A stretch of 34,906 bases of DNA from Bacillota bacterium (GTDB lineage Bacteria; Bacillota; Clostridia; Saccharofermentanales; Fastidiosipilaceae): NCBI GenBank assembly GCA_030055235.1, contig JASGUW010000170.1:1-34906 (forward strand), written 5' to 3'. Shown one piece after another: positions 1-8,700 of this stretch. Made by a program: the position numbers and the translations under genes. Positions within the stretch are counted from its first letter, which is position 1. Each line of letters starts with the position of its first letter. The notes beneath the pieces were generated by a model. It was not told where the DNA came from. It saw only the letters and a list, made by a program, of their open reading frames with translations, and did not search any database.

Positions 1-344
1 AATCACAAAGTGACTATTGAGCGCAGCATCCCGTATAGCAGATGTCAGTTGGCTTTGCTTAAGAGAGAGCAAGGAGCCTCTGAAAATGAAGAGAATTGAC
101 ACAACTCAAAAAGTTGGCAAATCTACCCTCGATTTTGACAAAAAAGCGAGTTGTGTCAGCAAAAGATGACACAACTCAAAAAGTTGGCATACCGAGTAGG
201 ATAGAGGCGTTGGAATCTCACAGCTATCCCCTCTGAAAAAATATGATTGCCATTTCAGACGAACTTGATCACGAAGGGGAAAGCTTTCGCCCTCCCCGAA
301 ACTACGTCATACGCACCGCGCAGCACCCAGCGCCGCGCAGTCGG
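1..344. other. Non-coding stretch downstream of the GH3 gene
   Basis: This is the 3' flank of the minus-strand beta-glucosidase operon. I see no credible gene: the open frame starting at 243 on the plus strand is only the antisense of the GH3 gene. It holds the 70-bp repeat element at 97-189 (separate entry) and a short palindrome at 276-292 (GGGGAAAGCTTTCGCCC). The palindrome lies about 55 bp past the GH3 stop and could form a terminator-like hairpin, but it has no clear T-tract. Confidence 0.6.
97..189 (-). repeat. 70-bp extragenic repeat, locus 1 (inverted orientation)
   Basis: A 23-bp word starting TGACACAACTC and ending AAAAGTTGGCA occurs at 97-119 and again at 167-189, exactly 70 bp apart. 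Between the copies, GAGTTGTGTCA at 148-158 faces TGACACAACTC at 167-177. This gives a perfect 11-bp stem with an 8-nt loop. Read on the minus strand, the segment aligns along its length with 4169-4260, where the same word also repeats at 70-bp spacing, and with 21079-21134. Confidence 0.8.
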
Positions 345-2909
345 TCAGCGCCGGCGACGCTGACGCCCGCGCTCGGCCCGCCGGACGATCCAGGCGAGCC
401 AGCTGCGCGGCGTCAGCCCCCGCGAAAACAGCGGGAATGCCCGCAGCGGCATCTCGCGCATGGCATGCAGCTGCATGGCCAGGCCGGGCTGGCGCCGCCT
501 GGCTTCGGCGTCGTTGACAAAGGGCAGGATCCCCGCCTGCAGCAGGATCACAGCACGCGCCAGCCAGGCAAAAAGCCGGGCCGAAAGAGCGTAGGGCACC
601 AGCTCTTCCAGCGGGGTCTCCAAACTGAAAACGCTGTCGTCCTCGTCCAGCAGCCGCTCGCGGCCATCGCGCTTAAGCAGGAACCAGAAATCCCAGCGCT
701 GCGGCTGCCCGACAGGCTCGCGATACCAGTCCGGCACAGGAAGCTCCGGCGCCGGCGGCGTCTCGCCCAGCACCTCGACGGCAAACTCAAGCGCCGGCCC
801 GGGCCCCTCGGAAGCATCACGGACATCACGGCCAAGCCGCAGCCGCCAGCGCCCGCCGAGCGCCTGCCAGCCGCCGGCCCCCTCATTCCAGGCCGCGAGC
901 TGCCGCCAGCCAAGTGCCAGGTCCACAAAGGCCCCGCTCTCCCCAGCCAGCTGCAGCCGTGCGAAATCGCAGAGCACCAGCCGCGGCACGGGCCAGTCAG
1001 GATCCGGATCAAGAGGCTCAAGATAGGTCTGAACAACGGCGACGGCCGGACCCGGATTCGGATTAAGCACCTTCACACGAAATGGCAGCACCGCGGCATC
1101 AGCCACCTCAGGCCCCTGAAGCGCCGGCAGCTGCACACAAGGCACCGCCTCCCCAGACTCCGTCAGCGCCTCTACCCCCAGCAGCTCAACGGGCACACCG
1201 TAGCCCAGACCATAGCCAAAGGGAAAGCGCACAGGCACTTTGGCGGTTTCAGTGTAGCGATAGCCGACATAGAAACTTTCACGATAGGGTTCACGCAATT
1301 TTGCTTTTGCGAAGCTCCCATCCGCCGCCAGATCCTCCGCCGCCAGCGGCCAGGTCTCCGTCAGGCGCCCGGTCGGTTCATTCACGCCCAGCAGCAGACG
1401 CGCCGCCGCCTCTCCCCCACCCTGGCCCGCCAGACCCAGCAGGAGCAGGGCCGGCACGCGGTCAAGCCACGGCACGAGCAGCACGGAGCCGCTCTGCAGC
1501 AGCACGATCGGCCGGATCCCCTGCTCAAGCAGCCGCTCGAGCAGCAGGCTCTGGCCCGCGGGCAGTTCGAGTGAAGGCCGGTCGTAGCCCTCGCTCTCGT
1601 CCGCATCCGCCAGGCCCAGCACCAGTACGACCGCCGCGCCCGCAGTCACAGCCGCTGCGGCAGCCTCCAGCGCCTCGTCCAGCAGCGCCTCATCAAGCAG
1701 GCCGTCCAGCCGATAGCCCGGCTGATACGTCACCTGCGCCGCGAGCCGGCGCGGCAGTGCCTCCAGCAGCGTCGACTGCCGCCGCGGCCTGACGTGCGAC
1801 GAGCCGCCGCCCTGCACATGCGGACGCCGGGCCAGCGCCCCGAGCAGACAGACCGGCCGCCCCACGGCCAGAGGCAGCGGCGGCCGCCCGCCCTCCTCCG
1901 CCGGCGCCTCGTTTTTCAGCAGCACGGCGGTGCGGCAGGCAGCCTCGACCGCCAGCGCCGCATGCTCCCGGTACATCTGCTCCGGCGGAGGCAGATCCCC
2001 CACCCGCTCACTGCGCTGCCGCGCCAGCCTGAGGGCCAGCGCCGAAGTGCGCGCGACGGCCAGATCGACCTCCCGTTCCGTGATCTCCCCATCCCTGAGC
2101 GCCTGATCAACCTCAAAATCCAGACTCCCGCCGGAGCCCGGCATCTCCAGATCCATGCCTGCTGCCAGCGCCTCCGCACGATTCACGGTCGCGCCCCAGT
2201 CGCTGATCGCAAGTCCCCGGAAGCCCCAGTCGCCGCGCAGCACCCGCTCCACCAACAGGCGGTGGCCTGTCGCCGGCACGCCGTTCAGGCGGTTATAGGC
2301 CAGCATTACGGTCTCGGGCTGCCTTTCGCGTACAATCGCCTCAAAGGCGGCCAGATAAAGTTCACGCAAAGCCCGTGGATCGACGACCGCGTCATAGACC
2401 ATGCGCCGGTGTTCCTGATTGTTGGCGGCGAAGTGCTTGAGACTCACCCCGACACCCCGCTCCTGGCAGCCGCGGACCCAGGCTGCGCCCAGGCGGGCGC
2501 TTAGCAGCGGATCTTCGGAATAGTATTCGAAATTGCGGCCTCCGCGGGGATGGCGACGCAGATTGACGCCCGGCCCCAGCACCACGTGTACCTGCTGCGC
2601 CAGCGCCTCCGTGGCGATGGCCCCGCCGACCAGCGCCAGCAGCTCCTCGTCCCAGGAAGCGGCCAGGGTGCCGGCTGTCGGAAAGAGTGTCGCCTCCTCC
2701 GTGCCATCTTCCCGCAGCGAATCGTGCCCGGAGGGCTGGTAGCGCAGCCCGTGCGGGCCGTCGCTGAAGACCAGAGCGGGGATGCCGAGCTGTGGTATCG
2801 CCTCCGTCTGCCAGCTGTTGCGCCCGCCGAGGAGACGGATGCGCTGGGACAGGCTCAGCTGCCGCAGCCGCCCGCAGACCTGGTCGAGTTCGCGTTCTCT
2901 GTCCGTCAT
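345..2909 (-). CDS. Glycoside hydrolase family 3 beta-glucosidase
   Basis: This 854-aa protein is probably a cytoplasmic beta-glucosidase or related exo-beta-glycosidase that removes terminal sugars from short oligosaccharides. No signal peptide is visible. The N-terminal barrel carries the KHF-x-N motif around residue 158 and the nucleophile Asp237 in AISDWG. The C-terminal sandwich has the ESEGYDR signature around residues 438-444, with the likely acid/base glutamate (440 by family comparison). A Gly-rich GYGLGYG stretch and a fibronectin-like tail follow, so length and order are normal for clostridial GH3 enzymes. Near the C terminus there is a hydrophobic segment (ARLFAWLARAVILLQAGILP). 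The ATG overlaps the stop of the upstream GNAT-Ogt gene as ATGA, so the two are translationally coupled. Substrate specificity cannot be read from sequence. Confidence 0.93.
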   Translation of the reverse strand: MTDRERELDQVCGRLRQLSLSQRIRLLGGRNSWQTEAIPQLGIPALVFSDGPHGLRYQPSGHDSLREDGTEEATLFPTAGTLAASWDEELLALVGGAIATEALAQQVHVVLGPGVNLRRHPRGGRNFEYYSEDPLLSARLGAAWVRGCQERGVGVSLKHFAANNQEHRRMVYDAVVDPRALRELYLAAFEAIVRERQPETVMLAYNRLNGVPATGHRLLVERVLRGDWGFRGLAISDWGATVNRAEALAAGMDLEMPGSGGSLDFEVDQALRDGEITEREVDLAVARTSALALRLARQRSERVGDLPPPEQMYREHAALAVEAACRTAVLLKNEAPAEEGGRPPLPLAVGRPVCLLGALARRPHVQGGGSSHVRPRRQSTLLEALPRRLAAQVTYQPGYRLDGLLDEALLDEALEAAAAAVTAGAAVVLVLGLADADESEGYDRPSLELPAGQSLLLERLLEQGIRPIVLLQSGSVLLVPWLDRVPALLLLGLAGQGGGEAAARLLLGVNEPTGRLTETWPLAAEDLAADGSFAKAKLREPYRESFYVGYRYTETAKVPVRFPFGYGLGYGVPVELLGVEALTESGEAVPCVQLPALQGPEVADAAVLPFRVKVLNPNPGPAVAVVQTYLEPLDPDPDWPVPRLVLCDFARLQLAGESGAFVDLALGWRQLAAWNEGAGGWQALGGRWRLRLGRDVRDASEGPGPALEFAVEVLGETPPAPELPVPDWYREPVGQPQRWDFWFLLKRDGRERLLDEDDSVFSLETPLEELVPYALSARLFAWLARAVILLQAGILPFVNDAEARRRQPGLAMQLHAMREMPLRAFPLFSRGLTPRSWLAWIVRRAERGRQRRRR

Positions 2910-4000
2910 TCGGCCGACCCGTAACGAGCGACGAGCTCCATGTCGAGCAGCCAGGCCTTCGCCGCCAGCCCGCCGGCGAAGCCCGTCAGGCGGTCATCGG
3001 CGCCGATGACACGGTGACAGGGCACGACAATCGCATGCGGATTGGCCCCGCAGGCCCTGCCGACCGCCCGGGCCAGTTTCCTGGCCTTCCTCTCACGCGC
3101 CTCTGGCTCCAGCTCCGGCTCACGCCCGGCCAGCAGCGCCGCCGCAATTTCTCCGTAGGTACGGGTCTGGCCGTAGTGGATCGCCGCGATCTGGGCCCAG
3201 ACGGCACGCTGGAAACTGGTCCCCTGTGCAGCCGCCAGCGGCAGGTCAAAGCCGCAGCGCCGGCCCTGCAGATACTCCAGAATCTGCCACTGCGCCCGGC
3301 CCAGCAGTTCACCCAGTGCGCCGGCCGCCTGCAGCGGCAGCGCTTCGGGCGCACGTGCCGTGTGACGGCGCACCAGTCCTGCGTCATCGGCGATACCGGC
3401 CTCCCAGGCGGAGTCAAAAAGCCAGGACGGCTCCAGGCGCTCGCCGTTCTGCAGGAAACCGACCCGCGTGATTCCGTCCGGTCGCGCTTCAATGAGCACA
3501 TAGCCGGGCTTGAAGCGGATGAAGGCGAAGCCTCTGAGCCCGGATTCCGTGCGCAGGGTGGACCAGAGTTCGACGTCGCGGTAGCCCTGGCGGCGGCGGG
3601 CGGCATGGCGCAGCAGGCCGTCACGGCTGAAGCCGAGCCCGGCAAGCGAGCCGAGCGCGTCCTGATCGTCGGCCGCCACGGCAATTTCGACGCGGTGGAA
3701 ACCGCCCGCCTCAAAGGCGCGGGCCAAGAGTTCACGGACCACGGCCTCATACGCAGCCTTTCCGGCAGCGGTCAGCAGCGGCTCAATACGGGCGGCGGTG
3801 GGGTTTTGCGTCGCTGCGAAGAGTGCGATCGCCCCGCCAAAGTCGTCGTCCGTCTCTACCGTCCAGAGGAGCGCGGCCGGATCCCGCGTCCAGGCGCGCA
3901 AAAGGTCGCGCGCGGCACGGTAGGGTCGTTCCAGACAGCCCGCACCAACGAGCCTGCGATGGTCCTCGATCCTGAGCGGCCGCAGCCTGACATTCGCCAT
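2906..4000 (-). CDS. Fusion of a GNAT-like domain with O6-methylguanine-DNA methyltransferase (Ogt)
   Basis: This 364-aa protein has two parts. Residues 1 to about 150 look like a GNAT N-acetyltransferase (LRPLRIEDHRRL start, later A-x-N-like and AGLGFSRDGLLRH, then GYRDVELWSTL). Residues of about 155-364 are a methylated-DNA-protein cysteine methyltransferase: an N-terminal Ogt subdomain, then GTSFQRAVWAQIAAI, TRTYGEIA and the active-site PCHRVIG with Cys328, followed by LTGFAGGL. The Ogt part would move alkyl groups from O6-alkylguanine to Cys328 in a suicide repair reaction. The substrate of the GNAT part is unknown. A GAGGGG-type ribosome site lies about 8 nt before the ATG. It is the first gene of an operon with the GH3 enzyme. 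Confidence is high for Ogt and moderate for GNAT. Confidence 0.88.
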   Translation of the reverse strand: MANVRLRPLRIEDHRRLVGAGCLERPYRAARDLLRAWTRDPAALLWTVETDDDFGGAIALFAATQNPTAARIEPLLTAAGKAAYEAVVRELLARAFEAGGFHRVEIAVAADDQDALGSLAGLGFSRDGLLRHAARRRQGYRDVELWSTLRTESGLRGFAFIRFKPGYVLIEARPDGITRVGFLQNGERLEPSWLFDSAWEAGIADDAGLVRRHTARAPEALPLQAAGALGELLGRAQWQILEYLQGRRCGFDLPLAAAQGTSFQRAVWAQIAAIHYGQTRTYGEIAAALLAGREPELEPEARERKARKLARAVGRACGANPHAIVVPCHRVIGADDRLTGFAGGLAAKAWLLDMELVARYGSAE

Positions 4001-4032
4001 AGTTCACCCCTCTAGTTCCGCCCGGGTCTGCC

Positions 4033-4070
4033 AGTTTTATAGCCCATGCTTTCGCTTTGCTCAAGGCACA
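4033..4070 (+). repeat. Partial copy of the 331-bp unit
   Basis: The segment starting TTTTATAGCCCATGC and ending CTCAAGGCACAAA matches the 3' part of both 331-bp units (about 4492-4530 and 4823-4861) with only small differences. It contains a short hairpin with arms like TGCCTT and AAGGCA. It suggests an older, eroded third copy. Confidence 0.7.
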
Positions 4071-4168
4071 AAATGTCATAATTTGGTGGCGCTGAGCGCT
4101 TAGCGATATCTTACCTGCTTTATGAGTATCTTACCCGCTTTATGATTCAATTTTGAAGCTGCAATTGT

Positions 4169-4260
4169 CAACTTCTGGAGTTGTGTCACTCTTTACTGAC
4201 ATAACAAGGCTTTTTGTCCATCCCGAGGGTCAAATGACCAAGTTTTGGAGTTGTGTCACT
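4169..4260 (+). repeat. 70-bp extragenic repeat, locus 2
   Basis: GGAGTTGTGTCACT occurs at 4177-4190 and 4247-4260, exactly 70 bp apart, each preceded by a CAACTT- or CAAGTT-like word. Between them lie TGACATAACAAGG and CTTTTTGTCC. The arrangement matches locus 1 (97-189, opposite strand) and, more loosely, 21079-21134. It directly abuts the 331-bp tandem duplication. Confidence 0.8.
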
Positions 4261-4923
4261 TATGCGATCGACCTTGTGAAAGCTTGAAATTTTGCTCGAG
4301 ATGGCGAGCGGCGCTGTGCAATTTTTCAAGCTTTCGCAGTTTTTGAGCTCTCGTTGCGCATAATTATCTACATTATTGCATATTCTCATTAGAATAAGCA
4401 CAAACATGAATATTAATTCGATTAACCTTGCGAAAGCTTGAAATTTTGCACAAATGGCCTGCGGCGGTGTGCAGGTTTCAAGTTTTCGCAGTTTTATAGC
4501 CCATGCCTTTCGCTTCGCTCAAGGCACAAACGATATGAATCCTTGGCGACGAGCACATCGCGGTATCTAACTCGTTTCACGATTGTTGTTTTATGCGATC
4601 GACTAGTGAAAGCTTGGAATTTTGCTCGAGATGGCGAGCGGCGCTGTGCAATTTTTCAAGTTTTCGCAGTTTTTGAGCTCTCGCTGCGCATAATTATCTA
4701 CATTATTGCATATTTTCATTAGAATAAGCACAGACATGAATATTAATTCGATTAACCTTGCGAAAGCTTGAAATTTTGCACAAATGGTAAGCGGCGGTGT
4801 GCAGTTTTTCAAACTTTCGCAGTTTTATAGCCCATGCCTTTCGCTTCGCTCAAGGCACAAACGATATGAATCCTTGGCGACGAGCGCATAGCGGGATCTC
4901 ACTCGTCTCACTATTGTTCTTTT
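4261..4923. repeat. 331-bp tandem duplication rich in hairpins
   Basis: Two near-identical units lie head to tail: 4261-4591 and 4592-4923, both starting TATGCGATCGAC. Each holds two hairpins with arms like GCGAAAGCTTGAAATTTTGC facing GCAATTTTTCAAGCTTTCGC, so there are four in all (near 4274-4340, 4430-4490, 4604-4670 and 4757-4822). Between the hairpins is an AT-rich spacer, and each unit ends with a small TGCCTT/AAGGCA hairpin. The units differ by scattered substitutions and a small indel. A reverse-complement relative of the first hairpin lies at 21172-21250. Confidence 0.88.
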
Positions 4924-4924
4924 A

Positions 4925-5055
4925 GTCCACCCTTGTTGAAGTTTATCTGCTCCCGCCCCGATTCCCGGGGCAATACCGCGATTTTTGTCCACCTTCTGGT
5001 CAAAAACTTCGATATTGCCCGATCCGTGATCCAGGGGCAATATCGTCATTTTTTG
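4925..5055 (+). repeat. 60-bp hairpin repeat family, locus A (two degenerate units)
   Basis: GTCCAC recurs at 4925 and 4987 (62 bp apart), each followed by a G/C palindrome: GCCCCGATTCCCGGGGC near 4955, then GATATTGCCC (5011-5020) facing GGGCAATATC (5035-5044). Both the order (TTTTTGTCCACC, palindrome, T-run) and the period match the arrays at 12230-12556 and 34491-34906. The orientation is that of the latter. Confidence 0.65.
5011..5044 (-). terminator. Possible terminator of the activase/flavin reductase operon
   Basis: A perfect 10-bp inverted repeat (GATATTGCCC / GGGCAATATC) with a 14-nt loop sits about 30 bp past the minus-strand stop at 5077. On the minus strand a T5 run follows 4 nt beyond the stem, while a T6 run follows on the plus strand. 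It belongs to the 60-bp repeat family, so a terminator role is inferred from position only. Confidence 0.4.
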
Positions 5056-5076
5056 TTCGGAGAACGATTACAGAAT

Positions 5077-5721
5077 CTATCTCTTTTTAGAAGCTTTCTC
5101 TATTCTGGTCCTTTGGCGCAGCTTCGCCATGCGTCGGCGGTAGATCGCGGGGCGCGCCCGGCTGGAGCCGAAGAAACCGAGCGGCTCACCCAGGGCGTGG
5201 TAGGCACCGTGCAGCCAGCCGACCAGCCCGGCGCGGGCGGGCGCGGCGGCGCCGTCGGGATCCACGAGCTCCGGCGCCAGCAGAACGTCGTCGACCCGCA
5301 GGATAAAAAGCCGATGTGAGCCCAGGTCGAAGTCCCGCTCACAGCTGCAGAGCACCGCGATGGGGGCGCCGGCAGGGATGGCCTCCCGCCGGCCAGCCAG
5401 CGGAACGGGCTCAAGCCCGCATTCGGCGAACTTGTCCACCTCCCGCCCCGACACTGTGCCGCAGAAGTCGGCGGTCGTCACCAGCTCCCGGGTCACGGGC
5501 AGCAGCGTCAGGCGGCGCTCACGGCCGAGCAGTTCGGTCGTCAGGCGCTCGGGCTTCAGCGACAGGGTCAGCTGCGGCGGTTTGGTGGCGGCGACCCCGG
5601 TCCAGGCGACGGTCGACAGATTGGTGCGGCCGCGTTCGGCGTCGTAAACAGCAACCAGGGCCACCGGCAGGGGGCCGTAGAGCGTCGTCGGGCCGATCGG
5701 GACGGCGGCGGTCATGCTCAT
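5077..5721 (-). CDS. Flavin reductase-like (flavoredoxin-type) domain protein
   Basis: This 214-aa protein has the pattern of the FMN-binding split-barrel flavin reductase family: [22 protein letters not shown] near the N terminus, [10 protein letters not shown], and a C-terminal part with [16 protein letters not shown]. Members bind FMN and act as NAD(P)H:flavin reductases or as electron carriers (flavoredoxins). I infer a redox role linked to the upstream activase, which needs electrons for its iron-sulfur cluster, but the sequence does not prove this. The first ATG (5721) overlaps the activase stop as ATGA, and a second ATG lies two codons in. The C terminus is strongly basic ([20 protein letters not shown]). 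It is the last gene of a three-gene operon. Confidence 0.8.
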   Translation of the reverse strand: MSMTAAVPIGPTTLYGPLPVALVAVYDAERGRTNLSTVAWTGVAATKPPQLTLSLKPERLTTELLGRERRLTLLPVTRELVTTADFCGTVSGREVDKFAECGLEPVPLAGRREAIPAGAPIAVLCSCERDFDLGSHRLFILRVDDVLLAPELVDPDGAAAPARAGLVGWLHGAYHALGEPLGFFGSSRARPAIYRRRMAKLRQRTRIEKASKKR

Positions 5722-8700
5722 GCCGGCCCTGGATTCGTCAGCGCGGCATTGAGGCGCGCCTCCGGTGCGACAGGAGGCAGGAAGGCCGCCCCCGCCCCGG
5801 CCTGGGCGTCCGTCTCCAGCTGGTTGTGGAAGGCCGTCGCGATCATGAGCTTGATGCGGTTCAGCTGGTTGACCTCGGAGGCGCCGGGGTCGTAGTCGAC
5901 CGGAACGATGTTGGCGTGGGGGTACTGGCGGCGCAGCTCCTTCAGCATGCCCTTTCCGGTCACGTGGTTCGGCAGGCAGGCGAAGGGCTGGGCACAGACG
6001 ATGTTGGGCGCCCCGGACTGGATGAGTTCGATCATCTCGGCGGTCAGGAACCAGCCCTCGCCGGTCGAGTTGCCGAGCGAAAGCACGGGCTCGGCGTGGG
6101 CCGCCAGCTCCTCGATGCGCTCCGGCACCGGGAACATGCCGCTCTGGCGCAGGCGGCGGCGGACCCGGTGGCGATAGAGCTCGATGAGCTCGATGCCGAT
6201 GCGGGCGGCGACGGCCGCAGCACGACTTTCGCCCAGCTCATCCGCCTTCTGCTTTGTGTTGTAGAAGCAGTAGAGGAAGAAATCGAGCAGGCCAGGCACA
6301 ACGGCCTCACAGCCCTCCTCCTCAATGACGCCAACGACGTTATTGTTGGCGTCGGGCTGGAACTTGACCAGGATTTCGCCGACGACGCCGACGCGCGGCT
6401 TCCGCGGAATAGCCGCCAGCGGCAGCTGCTCAAAGGCCGACACGATGTCGTCGATCAGGGGATGGAAGCGGTTTTCGGGATCGCCGGCGCCGGAGAGGTG
6501 GTCGACCGCGCGGGTGACGAGTTCCTCGTAGAGGGCGTTGGCGCTGCCCGGTACGGCCTCATAGGGGCGCACGCGCAGCAGGCAGGTCTGCAGCAGGTCG
6601 CCGAGCACGATCGCCTGGATGGCGCGGTGGGCGTCGCGCAGGGTCAGCTTGAAGCCGGGGTTGGACTCGAAGCCCTGGACCGAAAGGGCGATGACGGGCA
6701 CCTGGGACATGCCGGCGTCACGGAGAGCTTTGCGTAAAAAGGCCACATAGTTGGTTGCCCGGCAGCCTCCGCCCGTCTGCGTGATCATGACGGCGGTGCG
6801 GTCGGGGTCGTAGGCTCCGCTCTGGAGGGCGTGGATGAGCTGGCCGACGACGATGATGGTGGGATAGCAGGCGTCGTTGTTGACGTACTTCAGGCCTGTC
6901 TCTATGTCGAGCTCGGAGGCTTTTTCCAGCACTTTCAGGCGATAGCCGCCGGCTCTGAGCGCCGCCTCGACGAGGCGGAACTGCGTCGGCGCCATCTGCG
7001 GCGCGAGCAGGGTGTATTCCTCCCGCATTTCGGCAGTAAAGGGGCGGCGCTCGAAGACATAGGGGGCCACGGCCGCCTCGGCCTCCGCCGTCGCAGTCTG
7101 CAGCGCCTCCACCCGCTCACTGTGGCGGATGCGCTCATCCATGGCGACCTTCAGCGAGCGCAGGCGGATACGGGCCGCGCCCAGGTTCGAAACCTCGTCG
7201 ATTTTCAGCACCGTGTAGATGCGCCCGACCGACTCCAGGATCTCCTGGGTCTGGTCTGTCGTGATGGCGTCGATGCCGCAGCCGAAGCTGTTCAGCTGGA
7301 CGAGCTCAAGCGCCGGGTTTTCGGCCACCACCGCCGCCGCTTCATAGAGGCGCGAGTGATAGGCCCACTGGTCGACGACGCGGATCGGGCGCTGGAGGCG
7401 TCCGGGGCGGGCGACGGAATCCTCAGAGAGCACCGCCATGCCCAGGCTCGTGATCAGTCCCGGAATGCCGTGGTGGATCTCCGGGTCGACGTGATAGGGG
7501 CGGCCAGCCAGGACGATGCCGCGGCGGCCGGTCTTTTTGAGCCAGGCCTGGACCTCGTCACCCTTCGCCAGAATATCTTCCTTATAGCGCTCGTACTCGG
7601 CGATGCCCGCCTCTACGGCGCGGCGCACCTCGGCACGGCTGATATCGCTCCAGCCATTCTCCCGCAGCATCACATGGATGCGCTCGACGAGCTTCGGCGG
7701 CCGGTGCAGGGGCAGGAAGGGCTGCAGAAACTTCACGCGTTTCTCCCTCAGGCCGTCGACGTTGTTCGCGATGACCTCCGGATAGGAGATCACGATGGGG
7801 CAGTTGTAGTGGTTGTCGGCGTTGGCCGTCTCGTAGCGCTCGAAGGGAATCGAGGGATAAAAGATGGCGTCGCAGCGGCTCTGCAGCAGGGCCTCGATAT
7901 GGCCGTGGACAAGCTTGGCCGGATAGCAGACTGATTCGGAGGGAATCGTCTCCATACCCATTGCGAAGAGACGGTGACTCGACCGCGGCGACAGCTGGAC
8001 GCGGAAGCCGAGCTCGGTAAACATCGTGAACCAGAGCGGGTAGTTCTCATACATGTTGAGCACGCGCGGGATGCCGATGGTGCCACGCGGGGCGTCCTTG
8101 GCCGGCAGCGGCGTGTAGGGATCGAAGGTGCGCTCGTATTTGTAGCGGTAGAGGTCGGGCAGGGCTTCGACCTCACGCTCGACGCCGGCACCGCGCTCGC
8201 AGCGGTTGCCGGAGACATGGCGGTGGCCGTCGGCGAAGGTGACGATGGTCAGCTTGCACTGGTTGCCGCAGAGGCGGCAGTTCGAGATTTCGGTCTCCAT
8301 GCTGAAGTTTTGCAAAGATTGAGCGCCGAGTACCGTGGAGCGGCTCTTGCCGTCCCAGTGGGAGCGGGCGATGAGGGCCGAACCGAAGGCGCCCATGAGA
8401 CCGGCGATGTTGGGCCGGATGACCTCCCGCCCGGCGACCTGCTCGAAGCAGCGCAGGATGGCGTCGTTCAGGAAAGTGCCGCCCTGGACGACGACGCGCT
8501 CGCCCATCTCGGCCGGGTCCTTGATCTTGATGACCTTATAGAGGGCGTTGCGGACGACCGAATAGGAAAGGCCCGCGGAGATGTCGCCGACCGTGGCGCC
8601 TTCCTTCTGGGCCTGCTTGACGCGCGAGTTCATAAAGACGGTGCAGCGCGTGCCGAGGTCGACCGGCGAACTCGCCTCTAGCGCAGCCTGGGCGAAGCTC

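Larger units (their letters stand above)
4001..5076. other. Repeat-filled intergenic region
   Basis: About 1.1 kb without a credible gene lies between the start of the GNAT-Ogt operon and the end of the flavin reductase operon. It is more AT-rich than its neighbours and almost entirely repeat. In order it holds a partial copy of the 331-bp unit (4033-4070), two 70-bp elements (4169-4260), two tandem 331-bp units (4261-4923) and two degenerate 60-bp-family units (4925-5055). The short open frames here follow the repeats and are not convincing genes. Confidence 0.75.

Noticed and set aside
4186..4812. Small proteins in the 331-bp duplication (for example 69-94 aa frames)
   Set aside because: The frames run through inverted repeats, repeat each other's sequence and have no ribosome sites or domains.
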